Source: Candidatus Competibacteraceae bacterium
GTDB lineage: Bacteria; Pseudomonadota; Gammaproteobacteria; Competibacterales; Competibacteraceae
Direction of reading: 5' to 3'
DNA: 8,872 nucleotides
Assembly (NCBI GenBank): GCA_016712625.1
Contig: JADJQQ010000033.1
Span: 1 to 8,872, forward strand
This document shows positions 1-6,155 of the stretch, one piece after another; the stretch's first letter is position 1; each line of letters starts with the position of its first letter. The notes under the pieces are model-generated. The model saw nothing but the letters and a program-made list of their open reading frames with translations. It was not told the DNA's origin and did not search any database. Position numbers and translations under genes: made by a program.

Positions 1-396
1 GCTGCCGAGAACGACCGGTTGAAAATCCCGAACGCGGAGGTCGCGAACAACGGACCGCAGCTCGTCCGCTTCGGAGTACGCGCTCTGGACCAGGGCCGTC
101 AAGCTTTCCGCCATGAGATCGGAAAAATCACCCATTCCAACATTGCCGCGAGTTTGCAGATCGTCCAGCGTCCAGCCTTCGCGGTGGGCGTGGATCGCGA
201 CCGGATGCGCGCGGGCTGATTCCACGCGGCGGGTCTTCAGCCGGAAAAAATCGTGGAGCGACTCGGCGACGTCCGCGCGGGTCAGGCTGTCCAGATCGAA
301 ATGGCCGTTGGCGCGATTCACGGCGGAGGCGCGGCGGGCGCGCGATTCATGTAAGCCAGCGTCCAGGGCGCGGCCGATTTCGTCATACGAGGGCAT
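1..396 (-). CDS. Major capsid protein, N-terminal part (runs off left edge)
   Basis: The frame opens at ATG 396 and stays open to base 1, giving 132 codons; an in-frame stop lies 18 bases upstream, so this is the only ATG start. No Shine-Dalgarno is evident. Residues near 93-125 (GDFSDLMAESLTALVQSAYS, then VRDFQPV) resemble the block that opens the capsid domain in Mu gpT-like and protease-capsid fusion proteins, where a DFxxL(L/M)A segment is followed by an aromatic/alanine-rich helix and a DF(R/K/Q)P motif. The roughly 90 residues before it look like the linker found between prohead protease and capsid in the fusions, but no protease domain is present. The missing C-terminal part matches the gene entering from the right edge (8872-8275): merging one terminal base puts both in the same frame (about 331 aa). 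The protein would form the icosahedral shell. The family call rests on remembered motifs, not on a search. Confidence 0.6.
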   Translation of the reverse strand, partial: MPSYDEIGRALDAGLHESRARRASAVNRANGHFDLDSLTRADVAESLHDFFRLKTRRVESARAHPVAIHAHREGWTLDDLQTRGNVGMGDFSDLMAESLTALVQSAYSEADELRSVVRDLRVRDFQPVVLGS

Positions 397-531
397 TATT
401 TGTGATCCAGGTTAGAACTGTACCTAGGATCATGCCGGGGATTTTTTGACCGCGCGCGGGCAATTCGGCGGATGGCGGCGCCCCCCCCCCCGCGGTCCCC
501 GGGGGGGGGGGGGGCTACGACCCGTGACGGG
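397..531. other. Intergenic spacer with C11 and G14 homopolymer tracts
   Basis: The spacer between the 125-aa gene and the capsid start contains eleven C (481-491), GCGGT, four C, then fourteen G (501-514). The two tracts are self-complementary and could form a long GC hairpin; each strand also carries a G-run able to form G-quadruplexes. No gene is seen. Possibilities are a length-variable (slippage) tract, a packaging-related site next to the small terminase gene, or an assembly scar where missing head genes once lay. A two-colour sequencing poly-G artefact would normally give G-then-C order on this strand, the reverse of what is seen. Confidence 0.6.
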
Positions 532-909
532 CTATCGGCGCGATTCTCTAATTTCGGACCACAACTTTCGGGCGCTGGCCGGTCCGCCCTGGGCCAGAAG
601 GTCGAGCAGGGCGACTTCCAGCGGCGTCGGCTCACGATGTCCGGCGGAGACGCGGCGACCGGCGACGCCCTGGACGCGGCGCAAGCCGCTTTCGATGGCA
701 AGGGCGGCCTGCCAGCGGTTGGCGGCTACCTCGGTAGGCAAGCAGGAAACAGCCCTCAAAAGGGCCGTTTTTCGCCCTTCCAGCCGTTCGAGTTCGACCA
801 GCATCCCGCCGACCAGTCGGGCCTGGCGCACGGTCAGAGTGCCGGTGGCGCGAGCCAGGTCAAGCAGGCGCGGTCCCAGCGGCCGGCCGGTTGCCGTGCT
901 TTCAATCAT
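532..909 (-). CDS. Hypothetical protein, 125 aa, between small terminase and capsid
   Basis: I do not recognise this protein. It starts at ATG 909 and overlaps the end of the small terminase gene by 8 bases, which supports translational coupling although no clear ribosome binding site is visible. It is rich in Arg, Leu and Ala, predicted mostly helical, with no membrane segment, signal peptide or cysteine cluster. Its position is where tailed phages normally carry the large terminase or a small head-tail joining protein, but at 125 aa it has no ATPase motifs, so it is not a large terminase. The C-terminus ends just before the C/G tract and could have been cut by a deletion there. A packaging or head accessory role is inferred from position only. 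Confidence 0.55.
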   Translation of the reverse strand: MIESTATGRPLGPRLLDLARATGTLTVRQARLVGGMLVELERLEGRKTALLRAVSCLPTEVAANRWQAALAIESGLRRVQGVAGRRVSAGHREPTPLEVALLDLLAQGGPASARKLWSEIRESRR

Positions 910-1381
910 CGGCGGGCGTCGCCGGCTTGTCTTGGAAAAGCTCGGTTACGCGCTGGCAGACCGCCGTGCGAACCCCATCGAAGTGTTTTTGCAGCCGGTC
1001 GAGCAGGTCCGTGGGCAAAACATATTCGTGCTCCGACATGGTCAACGCCGCTTCGAATCCTTCGCCGAACAGACGGAAAATGTGCGCCACCACCTGCTCC
1101 ACTTCGGCAGCCTCCAGCAGCACGCGTTTTCTCTTGTCGAGTTCGAGTCTTTGCAATTCGGTCTGTACGTCCGTCAACCGGGTTCGAGCTTTTGCGAGTT
1201 CAGCGGAATCCGAACCGCCGGCGGTTCCATAGAGAATCGGCAGCGCCAGCTCAGACCGAAATTGTTTGTTGGTTGCGGTCGAACCTTCGGTTGGTTCCAT
1301 CCCGCCGTCCCGCAACCGGGTTGCAACCGTTTCGCGGGAAAATCCGCTTAAATCCGCCAGTTTAGAAATGCTGCAATGCAT
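902..1381 (-). CDS. Phage terminase small subunit (Nu1 / DUF1441-like)
   Basis: This 159-aa protein is the likely DNA-recognition subunit of a packaging terminase, which marks cos or pac sites and recruits the large subunit. Residues 4-24 (SISKLADLSGFSRETVATRL) form a clear helix-turn-helix of the Nu1 type. A charged coiled-coil-like helix follows (about 60-95), then an oligomerisation-like C-terminal half. ATG 1381 is chosen over the upstream ATG at 1423 because AGAGG lies 7 bases before it. The next gene overlaps its end by 8 bases. No large terminase follows, which is unusual for a complete phage but typical of satellites that redirect a helper's packaging motor. The alternative is another phage HTH protein; length, HTH position and neighbouring capsid gene favour terminase. 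Confidence 0.65.
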   Translation of the reverse strand: MHCSISKLADLSGFSRETVATRLRDGGMEPTEGSTATNKQFRSELALPILYGTAGGSDSAELAKARTRLTDVQTELQRLELDKRKRVLLEAAEVEQVVAHIFRLFGEGFEAALTMSEHEYVLPTDLLDRLQKHFDGVRTAVCQRVTELFQDKPATPADD

Positions 1382-1421
1382 GGGCACGCCTCTCTTTCGT
1401 AAAATGTTGATTTGTAACGCC

Positions 1422-1450
1422 ATGATAGCAGAATTGCTGTTGACGCCAGT
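1422..1450 (-). promoter_or_regulatory. Possible extended -10 promoter for the small terminase gene
   Basis: On the minus strand TGC-TATCAT (1430-1422) forms an extended -10 element about 40 bases before the terminase start codon at 1381. The matching -35 position (ACTGGC) is poor. It would start the late, packaging and head gene cluster, separated from the replication genes by the remnant region upstream. This is a weak prediction. Confidence 0.3.
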
Positions 1451-1689
1451 CTAGAAAATGCAAAATTAACGCCTCCCAGCGCCTTGGGCGCAAATATCCT
1501 CCCCTGGGTACCCCAGAAGGACCCGCAACTTGTTGATTATCATAGCAATATCATTCAATCAACGTGGCACGCCGCCGTTCAATCATCGTCGCCAATCGAC
1601 CGGGCGCGTCGTAAGCTCGAGCAAGAGGCCACGAAGATTGCGATGGCACCAAAGCGCGACTCTCGAACCAGCTGGTCGGGGAACCCCCA

Positions 1690-2012
1690 ATGCGTGCCGC
1701 AAGCGCGCTTGCCGGCCTCAACAATCGGCAAAATGTCCCACCGGTTTCATGGCTCATGCCAGTCGTCCATATGGCCGCCGCCCTGGCTCACCGTCTCGAC
1801 CGATCCGGCCGCCAGCCTCCGCATCATCAAACCTGGCGCGTCGCCACCTCACAAGGCCAAAGCCTGCGAGGCATTAGAGGTCGAGCCGCACTTGGCGGAA
1901 AGGCCCAGGAAGCGGTACGAGGCGACAGCCGGTAGGCCGGCGAAATCGGTGGAAAATGTCCCACCGTCCGTCGCGGGAAGTCCCGCGACCAAGCGGCCGC
2001 CGCCCGTAACTT
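1690..2012 (+). pseudogene. Decayed ParB-like / HTH gene remnant
   Basis: The only plus-strand protein-like signal here is a broken reading: a frame encoding KACEALEVEPHLAERPRKRY and then GRPAKSVENVPPS (about 1857-1975), continued after a one-base shift near 1977-1980 by KSRDQAAAARN. This resembles the region of ParB-like and related phage or plasmid proteins where a ...LAExARxRQ... helix precedes a linker and a (S/A)RDxAAxxxNVS helix-turn-helix. Here the HTH is cut off after about eleven residues. The whole 1382-2009 stretch contains no intact gene on either strand. A 16-base sequence (GTGCCGCAAGCGCGCT) at 1694-1709 recurs at 7013-7028 in the other remnant region, suggesting related origin. 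The family assignment is tentative. Confidence 0.4.
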
Positions 2013-2078
2013 GCCAGCGGCCGACGTGCGGGCCTGTGGTGAGCCGTACAGCCTCCCGATAACCAGCGCGCGGATCAT
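2010..2078 (-). pseudogene. Truncated N-terminus of an SSB-like (OB-fold) protein
   Basis: ATG 2078 overlaps the stop of the metallopeptidase gene as ATGA, so it looks like the next cistron of the operon. Its first 23 codons (beginning MIRALVIGRLYGSPQ and ending TSAAGK) resemble the opening of single-stranded DNA-binding proteins and their phage variants, where a first strand is followed by DPxxRxTxxGK. After this point the sequence stops resembling SSB, although the frame remains open to 1827. The loss coincides with the end of the plus-strand ParB-like remnant, so the two appear joined tail to tail by a deletion or recombination. An SSB would fit a replication operon. The match is short, so confidence is moderate. 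Confidence 0.5.
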
Positions 2079-2704
2079 GGCTTAAACCCGCTTTTCACGT
2101 TCGCCAGCAACCTCCGAAGATCGGGACTATCGATCCGACGCGAGAATTCCAGACGATCCGCAATTCGCAATGCACAAACGGCATTCGCTTTCAGAATTTC
2201 TCGCGTCATGGAAAACAACATTGCAAAGCACTCTTCCGGTGATTTCATCCAGTGACTGGACAGCCCTTTTGCGCATCCGCTAGCAATCGTGACTTCATCC
2301 AGCGATGACCCAATCCGGAAGTCATCGGTAAACAACTGTTCGGCGGTCCATCCCGCGATGGCGCGCATCGCCGTTATCGCGGTACCGGCCGGATCGATAC
2401 GGGTATCAACGCGCTCTAGCGGTGCCTTGGGGGATACCGTCGTTTCACCTCCCCAAAAATTGACGCCTGGGATTTCGTTAACCTTCCAAATCCTTAGCCG
2501 ATAAGCACGCCACCATCTAACCCCGTCCGCCGTCGCCTCGAACACAACGGCATGGCCAGCCTCATGCACGGCGGCGATGCGTCGCGTGGACTCCAGCGCC
2601 TTAATTCCTTGCTGCTCGAAAGCAAGGCGCATCAATCCAGCGACGTTTTCGTAAAGCTGAGCCCTTACTTCTGGGTCAGCAACCTTGTTGAGCGCGGTAT
2701 TCAT
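2075..2704 (-). CDS. Stand-alone FtsH-like (M41) zinc metallopeptidase
   Basis: This 209-aa protein carries AAVHEAGHAVV, with the HExxH zinc site at His47, Glu48 and His51. About 70 residues later comes AGWTAEQLF (118-125) and IGSSLDEVTIASGCAK (131-146). These align with the FtsH peptidase pattern GGRxAEExxF...TTGAxNDLxxAT, with Asp136 placed as the third zinc ligand. There is no AAA ATPase domain and no membrane segment, so it is the peptidase domain alone. ATG 2704 is chosen because GGAGGT lies 6 bases upstream and it overlaps the preceding stop as ATGA; a frame extension to 2743 lacks these features. It sits directly after the primase-helicase tail and before an SSB-like start. Its target is unknown: a repressor, a host replication factor or a head protein are possibilities, all inferred. 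Confidence 0.7.
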   Translation of the reverse strand: MNTALNKVADPEVRAQLYENVAGLMRLAFEQQGIKALESTRRIAAVHEAGHAVVFEATADGVRWWRAYRLRIWKVNEIPGVNFWGGETTVSPKAPLERVDTRIDPAGTAITAMRAIAGWTAEQLFTDDFRIGSSLDEVTIASGCAKGLSSHWMKSPEECFAMLFSMTREILKANAVCALRIADRLEFSRRIDSPDLRRLLANVKSGFKP

Positions 2705-3147
2705 GCCGCACCTCCACCTGCCACCTGCCACCGTGCGCCGCAATGGCTACATCCCACAGGATCACCGCCGTCGGGCCCATAAATCGGCGTCGGCTTGTCG
2801 CACCGGGTCAGCAATCGGTAAGGCCGGTAGTCGGCAGGCAGGCAGATTGTCGGCGCGGCCTGGGTAGGCTTGGCGTCCACAGGGGCAGGTGCCGGGTTGT
2901 CGCTCGGCATGTCCTGTGGAATGTCCTGGCCGACCGGTGGCGAGTTCCTCACTTGTGAGGAACTTTGTGAGGAACTTGTGAGGAACTCGTGAGGGCTAAC
3001 CGATTGAAAATTATGAACGTGAGGAACTCCGAGGGACTCCTTAAAAATTTCCTGATTTTCTTCACACTTTTTGCTGGCGGCGCTGTTGTCGGCTTGGCCG
3101 TATGGAAAATCTGTAGAAATATCTAAAAGTTCCTCATTTTTGAAAGT
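2701..3147 (-). pseudogene. Out-of-frame C-terminal tail of the primase-helicase, with possible zinc ribbon
   Basis: An open frame from 3147 to the stop at 2701 has no good start of its own (GTG 2952 and ATG 2910 are possible). It joins the primase-helicase precisely if one A is added to the A5 run at 3141-3137: the reading then passes from ...YELSK directly into NEELLDIST... and continues 145 codons, giving a primase-helicase of about 817 aa. The tail is low-complexity and Ser/Gln/Pro-rich where it crosses the iterons (SSSQSSSQ), and ends with cysteines (TICLP, TRCDKP, CSHCG) that suggest a small zinc-binding end. The stop overlaps the metallopeptidase start as ATGA. If read independently from GTG 2952 it would be an 83-aa protein, which I consider less likely. 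Confidence 0.55.
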
Positions 3148-3228
3148 TCATAATTTTCAATAGAATAGACCTCACTATTTGGTAGTGAGTTCCTCACGAG
3201 TTCCTCATGGCTCCTAACAAGTTCCTCA
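2943..3228. repeat. Candidate replication origin: iterons of GTGAGGAACT around an AT-rich core
   Basis: Copies of GTGAGGAACT read on the plus strand at 2955-2964, 2967-2976, 2978-2987 and 3019-3028, with a shortened copy from 2989. The inverted form AGTTCCTCA(C) occurs at 2943-2952, 3128-3136, 3188-3197, 3199-3207 and 3220-3228. Spacing within clusters is 10-12 bases, about one helical turn. A perfect 16-base inverted repeat (3003-3018 and 3146-3161) lies between clusters, with AT-rich sequence inside, and a 7-base hairpin lies at 3171-3189. The array overlaps the 3' end of the primase-helicase gene. Staphylococcal pathogenicity island origins have the same plan: iteron clusters flanking an AT-rich region just 3' of the rep gene. 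The binding protein is inferred to be the adjacent primase-helicase. Confidence 0.72.
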
Positions 3229-5153
3229 TTCCGGCGAAGTCTCAAGCCTTCGATATGCGCGCCGTCGCCGCTGACGGTCTTCCGTACAAATCCCCGCCCT
3301 AGCGTTGTGTTCGCAATTTCGATTGCAGCCCGACTAAAGACGTTGTGCGCAACCGGATTCTTGCCGCTCCCCTCGCACCATGCAGCGAAATTCGGATAAA
3401 GCCATTCGTCGGCATGTTCATATTCGACGCGGCTTTCCGACATGCCGTGGCGTGTAACCTTCTTTTTGGAACCTACCTTGGTTTTTGCGGATTCTTCGAA
3501 AATGTGCTTTTCCTCAAAACGAATTCGATCTTGGCCGGTTATGGCTTTCAGCATGGACACGTCACCATGCCAGCGCTCGGCATCGGTGATGACGACAACC
3601 TTTTTGCCGAAAATCTTTGCGGATTCAAATCGGTTCCCCTCAAGACTCTTTAAGTCGGTGGAGTGAACCGCCAAAAAGCCAACAAGCGCTGTAACTAGCC
3701 GAATGAATGTCCCTTTGCCGCTCCCTCCTGGGCCGATTAGCTCTATGAATCGCTGCAAATCAGCGCGCCCTGTAATGCAGGCGTTGATCGCTGCTCTTAG
3801 CACTTGAACTCGATCTGGGTGGCCGCTTACCGCGTCAAGCAACCATTCGATAACCGCTGTTGGTTCGGGCGCGTCGGGTAGCCAGTCGTAAGGGAGAACG
3901 AACGTTAATCCAAAACTGGGATCGTGCGGAAATAGCTTTTTGTCGCTTAACCTGAGAACACCGTTTTTAAATCCTATGTGATTTTTCAACGGTTCAAAGT
4001 CGGTAGCGGTTTCCCAAGTAAGGCACTTCGTAACACCAGAAACGTAAGCGGCGCTAAATGGGAAATCGTCCGAATACTTGCGAATGGCGCGATAAACGGC
4101 GCTCTCGGAAAGCAGGGCGGGTTTACGCTCAAAAATGCCGACCGCTTTATCATAATGATAAAAATCGTTATGGATCGCGTGGTATCTGATTTGCTCGAAT
4201 TCCTGCGTCTTTGCGAGAATTCCGGCTGCTCTCTGTTGCGATGTCAGTCTCATTTCCCCCCTGTGCTCGCAAATGAGCGGAGGGAGTTTTCCGCCGTCGC
4301 TTCCGATGGGCAGCGGCTCCTGGGCTTCAAGCGGCAGCGGCTCCTGGGCTTCAAGCGGCAGCGGCTCCTGGGCTTCGCTCGCCAGTCGTTCGAGTTCATC
4401 GACCGTGCCTCCCGCGTCCAGCCAGTCCGACACGTCGCCTTTGTCTGGCAGTCCCGGCAGTTCCAGCGAGCGAATATCGGCCACCTTGCCGCGCAACTGT
4501 TCGGCGACATGCCGCATGTGGGCGCGTCCTTGCTCGTCGTTGTCGGGCAGCAGGATCACACGGGCCGCGCCGGTCAACTGCGTGGTGTACTCGGCTTTCC
4601 ACTTGGAGCGCTGTTCAGGTTTGGACGCGCCCTCGACATTGGAAGTAGCCACCAAGCCAAGAGACGCCAGACGATCAGCGTCCTTTTCTCCCTCGCAGAT
4701 GAAGACGGTTCGGCCTTCGGCAATGGCTGCCTTGAGTTCGGGCAAGCGGTAGAGAAAATAAGGTGCGTTGCCTGGGCGTTTCCACAACCAGCCGCCCTGT
4801 CCGTCCGACCAGCGTTGGAGAAAGTCTTTTGGCTCGTAGCGGATTTTCTGGAATGCCTCGCGACCATCGAGGTCACGATATGAATACGTGGCGACGATGC
4901 GGCGCTTGCCGTTGCGGCTCGGCTCTGGCGTGATGTCCAACGCCTTGAGGATTTCCCGTCCATCACAGCCGGCGTGGCAGTTCACAACCACGGCTTGGGT
5001 GTCGCCAGCCTTGAGGTTCAGGCTCGGTTTGTGGCCGTGGCCGTCCGCTTCGTGGATCGGACAAAAAGCCACGAACTCATCGCCGGATTTGGTGGGTTTG
5101 CAGCCGAGTCGGGTAAGCGCGGCGATGGCGTCCTGCAGGGCAGCGGCGCTCAT
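3123..5153 (-). CDS. Primase-helicase (zinc finger, TOPRIM, SF3/D5-like helicase)
   Basis: The 676-aa product combines priming and unwinding. A CHC2-like zinc finger uses Cys31, His34, Cys59 and Cys63 (FCPIH...NCHAGC). TOPRIM motifs follow: EGEKDAD (154-160) and LLPDNDEQG (201-209). A linker with three near-identical EAQEPLPL units (about 260-283) leads to the helicase: Walker A GPGGSGKGT (474-482), Walker B VVVITDAE (519-526) and LKAITGQDRIRFEEKH (535-550). The expected sensor-1 Asn and arginine-finger segment is missing; instead the chain passes at about 550-558 into the C-terminal winged-helix-like domain (LYPNFAAWCEG...NPVAHNVFSRA). That suggests an in-frame loss of 100 or more residues. 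ATG 5153 has GGAGGTGAAGCC before it. The stop at 3123 is probably created by a one-base loss. Such proteins replicate phages, satellites and plasmids from iteron origins. Confidence 0.85.
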   Translation of the reverse strand: MSAAALQDAIAALTRLGCKPTKSGDEFVAFCPIHEADGHGHKPSLNLKAGDTQAVVVNCHAGCDGREILKALDITPEPSRNGKRRIVATYSYRDLDGREAFQKIRYEPKDFLQRWSDGQGGWLWKRPGNAPYFLYRLPELKAAIAEGRTVFICEGEKDADRLASLGLVATSNVEGASKPEQRSKWKAEYTTQLTGAARVILLPDNDEQGRAHMRHVAEQLRGKVADIRSLELPGLPDKGDVSDWLDAGGTVDELERLASEAQEPLPLEAQEPLPLEAQEPLPIGSDGGKLPPLICEHRGEMRLTSQQRAAGILAKTQEFEQIRYHAIHNDFYHYDKAVGIFERKPALLSESAVYRAIRKYSDDFPFSAAYVSGVTKCLTWETATDFEPLKNHIGFKNGVLRLSDKKLFPHDPSFGLTFVLPYDWLPDAPEPTAVIEWLLDAVSGHPDRVQVLRAAINACITGRADLQRFIELIGPGGSGKGTFIRLVTALVGFLAVHSTDLKSLEGNRFESAKIFGKKVVVITDAERWHGDVSMLKAITGQDRIRFEEKHIFEESAKTKVGSKKKVTRHGMSESRVEYEHADEWLYPNFAAWCEGSGKNPVAHNVFSRAAIEIANTTLGRGFVRKTVSGDGAHIEGLRLRRNEELVRSHEELVRNSLPNSEVYSIENYELSKMRNF
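4309..4376 (-). repeat. 24-base tandem repeat, about 2.8 copies, inside the primase-helicase
   Basis: The plus-strand unit starting GGCAGCGGCTCCTGGG is present at 4309-4332 and 4333-4356, with a partial third copy at 4357-4376. It is in frame and encodes EAQEPLPL repeats between the TOPRIM and helicase domains. The perfect identity of copies indicates recent expansion of a flexible acidic/proline linker. Confidence 0.9.
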
Positions 5154-5190
5154 GGCTTCACCTCCGTCCGACGGGTCACGGTGACGGCGG

Positions 5191-5668
5191 TCACGCGCCG
5201 GGTTTCTTCAACCGCAGTATTGGCCGCCCTGCAAGCGCCCTCGGCGGCGGCTGGGTCGGTGCAGGGGTCGGTGCAGGTGCGGGTGCGGGTGCGCCCGTAT
5301 CGGCCGCCTGGCTGGCTTGACGGGGTTTCTTGGGGGCTACTTTCCGCTGGGCAACCTTTTGCTGTTCGGCGGTCACCTCGCCGGCGGGATTCCCTGCCAG
5401 GTCGACGCGGCAAGCGCCCTCGCTGGCCAGTGCGAGTTGATAGCGCCGTCGTTCGCAGTACCGTTTCAGCGCCCGCCTCAAGGTCGCCGGGTCAAGGTCG
5501 GGGTGTTGCGCCGCCAGGTCGAGGTGTACTCGATTTTCAGCGGAACCGGTGCGTCCAGGTTGAAGGTCTTGGGATATTCCGGGTCAACCAGGATTGCAGG
5601 GCAATTGTTTGCTCGCCGCGAATTTCGGCGGTGTTGGTGGTGTCAATCTGGGTGTTTTCGGTTATCAT
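5191..5668 (-). pseudogene. ProQ/FinO-family RNA chaperone gene with two frameshifts
   Basis: Three frames in succession spell one ProQ/FinO-like protein. From ATG 5668, MITENTQIDTT... runs to about 5594. A second frame gives ILVDPEYPKTFNLDAPVPLK to about 5529. A third gives VHLDLAAQHPDLDPATLRRA and KRYCERRRYQLALASEG, then RVDLAGNPAGEVTAEQ, to the stop at 5191. The PKxF...PLKIxVHxDLA, LRRALxRYxxxxxYxxAL and RxDLxGxPxGEVT patterns are the family's RNA-binding core. Adding one base near 5593-5595 and one near 5528-5529 restores 159 codons. The C-terminal third is an Ala/Pro repeat (APAPAPTPAPTQPPP) and a basic end. The family binds terminator-type RNA hairpins and controls plasmid or satellite gene expression. 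As written the gene is broken; sequence error is possible. The primase start lies 37 bases downstream. Confidence 0.72.
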
Positions 5669-5690
5669 CTCTTACACCATTAGTGAATTT

Positions 5691-5735
5691 GGCCCGCCTA
5701 GCAGCTGCTAACTGCGATTGAAGCGGGCCTTTTTC
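5691..5735 (+). terminator. Intrinsic-terminator-like hairpin reading on the plus strand
   Basis: GGCCCGC (5691-5697) pairs with GCGGGCC (5723-5729) and is followed by TTTTT (5730-5734). The loop contains the palindrome AGCAGCTGCT (5700-5709). The U-tract is on the plus strand, opposite to all intact genes, so it would end a transcript antisense to the ProQ/FinO-like gene. On the minus strand it lies in that gene's leader and could act as a hairpin regulator. ProQ/FinO proteins bind exactly this kind of hairpin plus U-tail, so an autoregulatory or antisense RNA is possible. Confidence 0.5.
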
Positions 5736-5839
5736 TTGCCCGCAATTCTTGCAGGCACGCGAAATTCGCCACCAGCACGTCGCTGGCAGCGGGGATAGGT
5801 TGGGTATGGGTAGCACGGCCGCGCGCCGGGAAGGGCGGC

Positions 5840-6061
5840 TCAGGCGGCGGTGCGGCGGCGGCCACGCTTCGATTCTTCGTGCAGAAGAAGCTTGGCGATG
5901 TCGGCCGGCTTGCCGACGGCGAACACCCGTCCGCTGATTCGGCGAGTCGGGATGATCGCGCTCCATGCGCGGCGCTGGATCTGCGGATAACTCAGCCCGA
6001 CGTTGAAGGGTCGCAGTTTCGCGGCCAACTCACAGAGTGGCGTCAATTCGGTTTCGGACAT
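5840..6061 (-). CDS. Putative small winged-HTH DNA-binding protein (Xis/AlpA/MerR-like fold)
   Basis: The product is 73 aa. Residues about 22-60 (NVGLSYPQIQRRAWSAIIPT then RVFAVGKPADIAKLL) fit the excisionase/MerR-type winged-helix layout: a recognition helix after an S-x-P-Q turn, a wing carrying IP...R, then a strand and a helix. The C-terminus is basic (KRGRRRTAA). GAGG lies 10 bases before ATG 6061, a weak ribosome site, and a sigma70-like promoter lies at 6141-6113. In satellites such proteins serve as excisionase or as the master regulator; no integrase is visible, which favours a regulatory role. It is the first gene before the ProQ-like and primase genes. Similarity is by pattern only. 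Confidence 0.5.
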   Translation of the reverse strand: MSETELTPLCELAAKLRPFNVGLSYPQIQRRAWSAIIPTRRISGRVFAVGKPADIAKLLLHEESKRGRRRTAA

Positions 6062-6112
6062 TCAATTCTGGCCTCGCGTTGATTTTAAAAACCTTAAGTA
6101 TGTGCGCGCCGG

Positions 6113-6141
6113 AATGAAGGGCGGTGAAGATCATTTGTCAA
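6113..6141 (-). promoter_or_regulatory. Predicted sigma70-type promoter for the regulator/replication genes
   Basis: On the minus strand a perfect TTGACA (6141-6136) is followed after 17 bases by TTCATT (6118-6113), a weak -10. The start codon of the regulator gene is at 6061, leaving a leader of about 45 bases. It probably transcribes the regulator, the ProQ-like gene and the primase-helicase. Confidence 0.45.
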
Positions 6142-6155
6142 GCCTTTTCGGACGC

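Noticed and set aside
446..1365. Two long plus-strand open frames of about 300 codons
   Set aside because: They run opposite to the small terminase and the 125-aa gene, cross the C11/G14 tract, have Arg/Pro/Ser-rich composition typical of antisense frames in GC-rich DNA, and show no domain pattern.
1960..1995. Terminator at the TCGCGGGA-AG-TCCCGCGA palindrome
   Set aside because: The perfect 8-base stem has a two-base loop and no T-run on either side; it lies within the ParB-like coding remnant.
1827..2078. Intact 83-aa minus-strand gene
   Set aside because: Only the first 23 codons look like a protein family; the remainder is antisense to a better plus-strand ParB-like reading.
2943..3228. 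Attachment sites or transposon ends
   Set aside because: The repeats occur many times in both orientations with about 11-base spacing, which fits protein-binding iterons; there is no integrase or transposase.
3978..4883. Plus-strand open frame of 301 codons
   Set aside because: It lies entirely opposite the TOPRIM and linker part of the primase-helicase, whose motifs are clear.
5643..5966. 107-aa minus-strand open frame
   Set aside because: It overlaps the winged-HTH gene in another frame and the terminator-like hairpin, and has no convincing composition or start.
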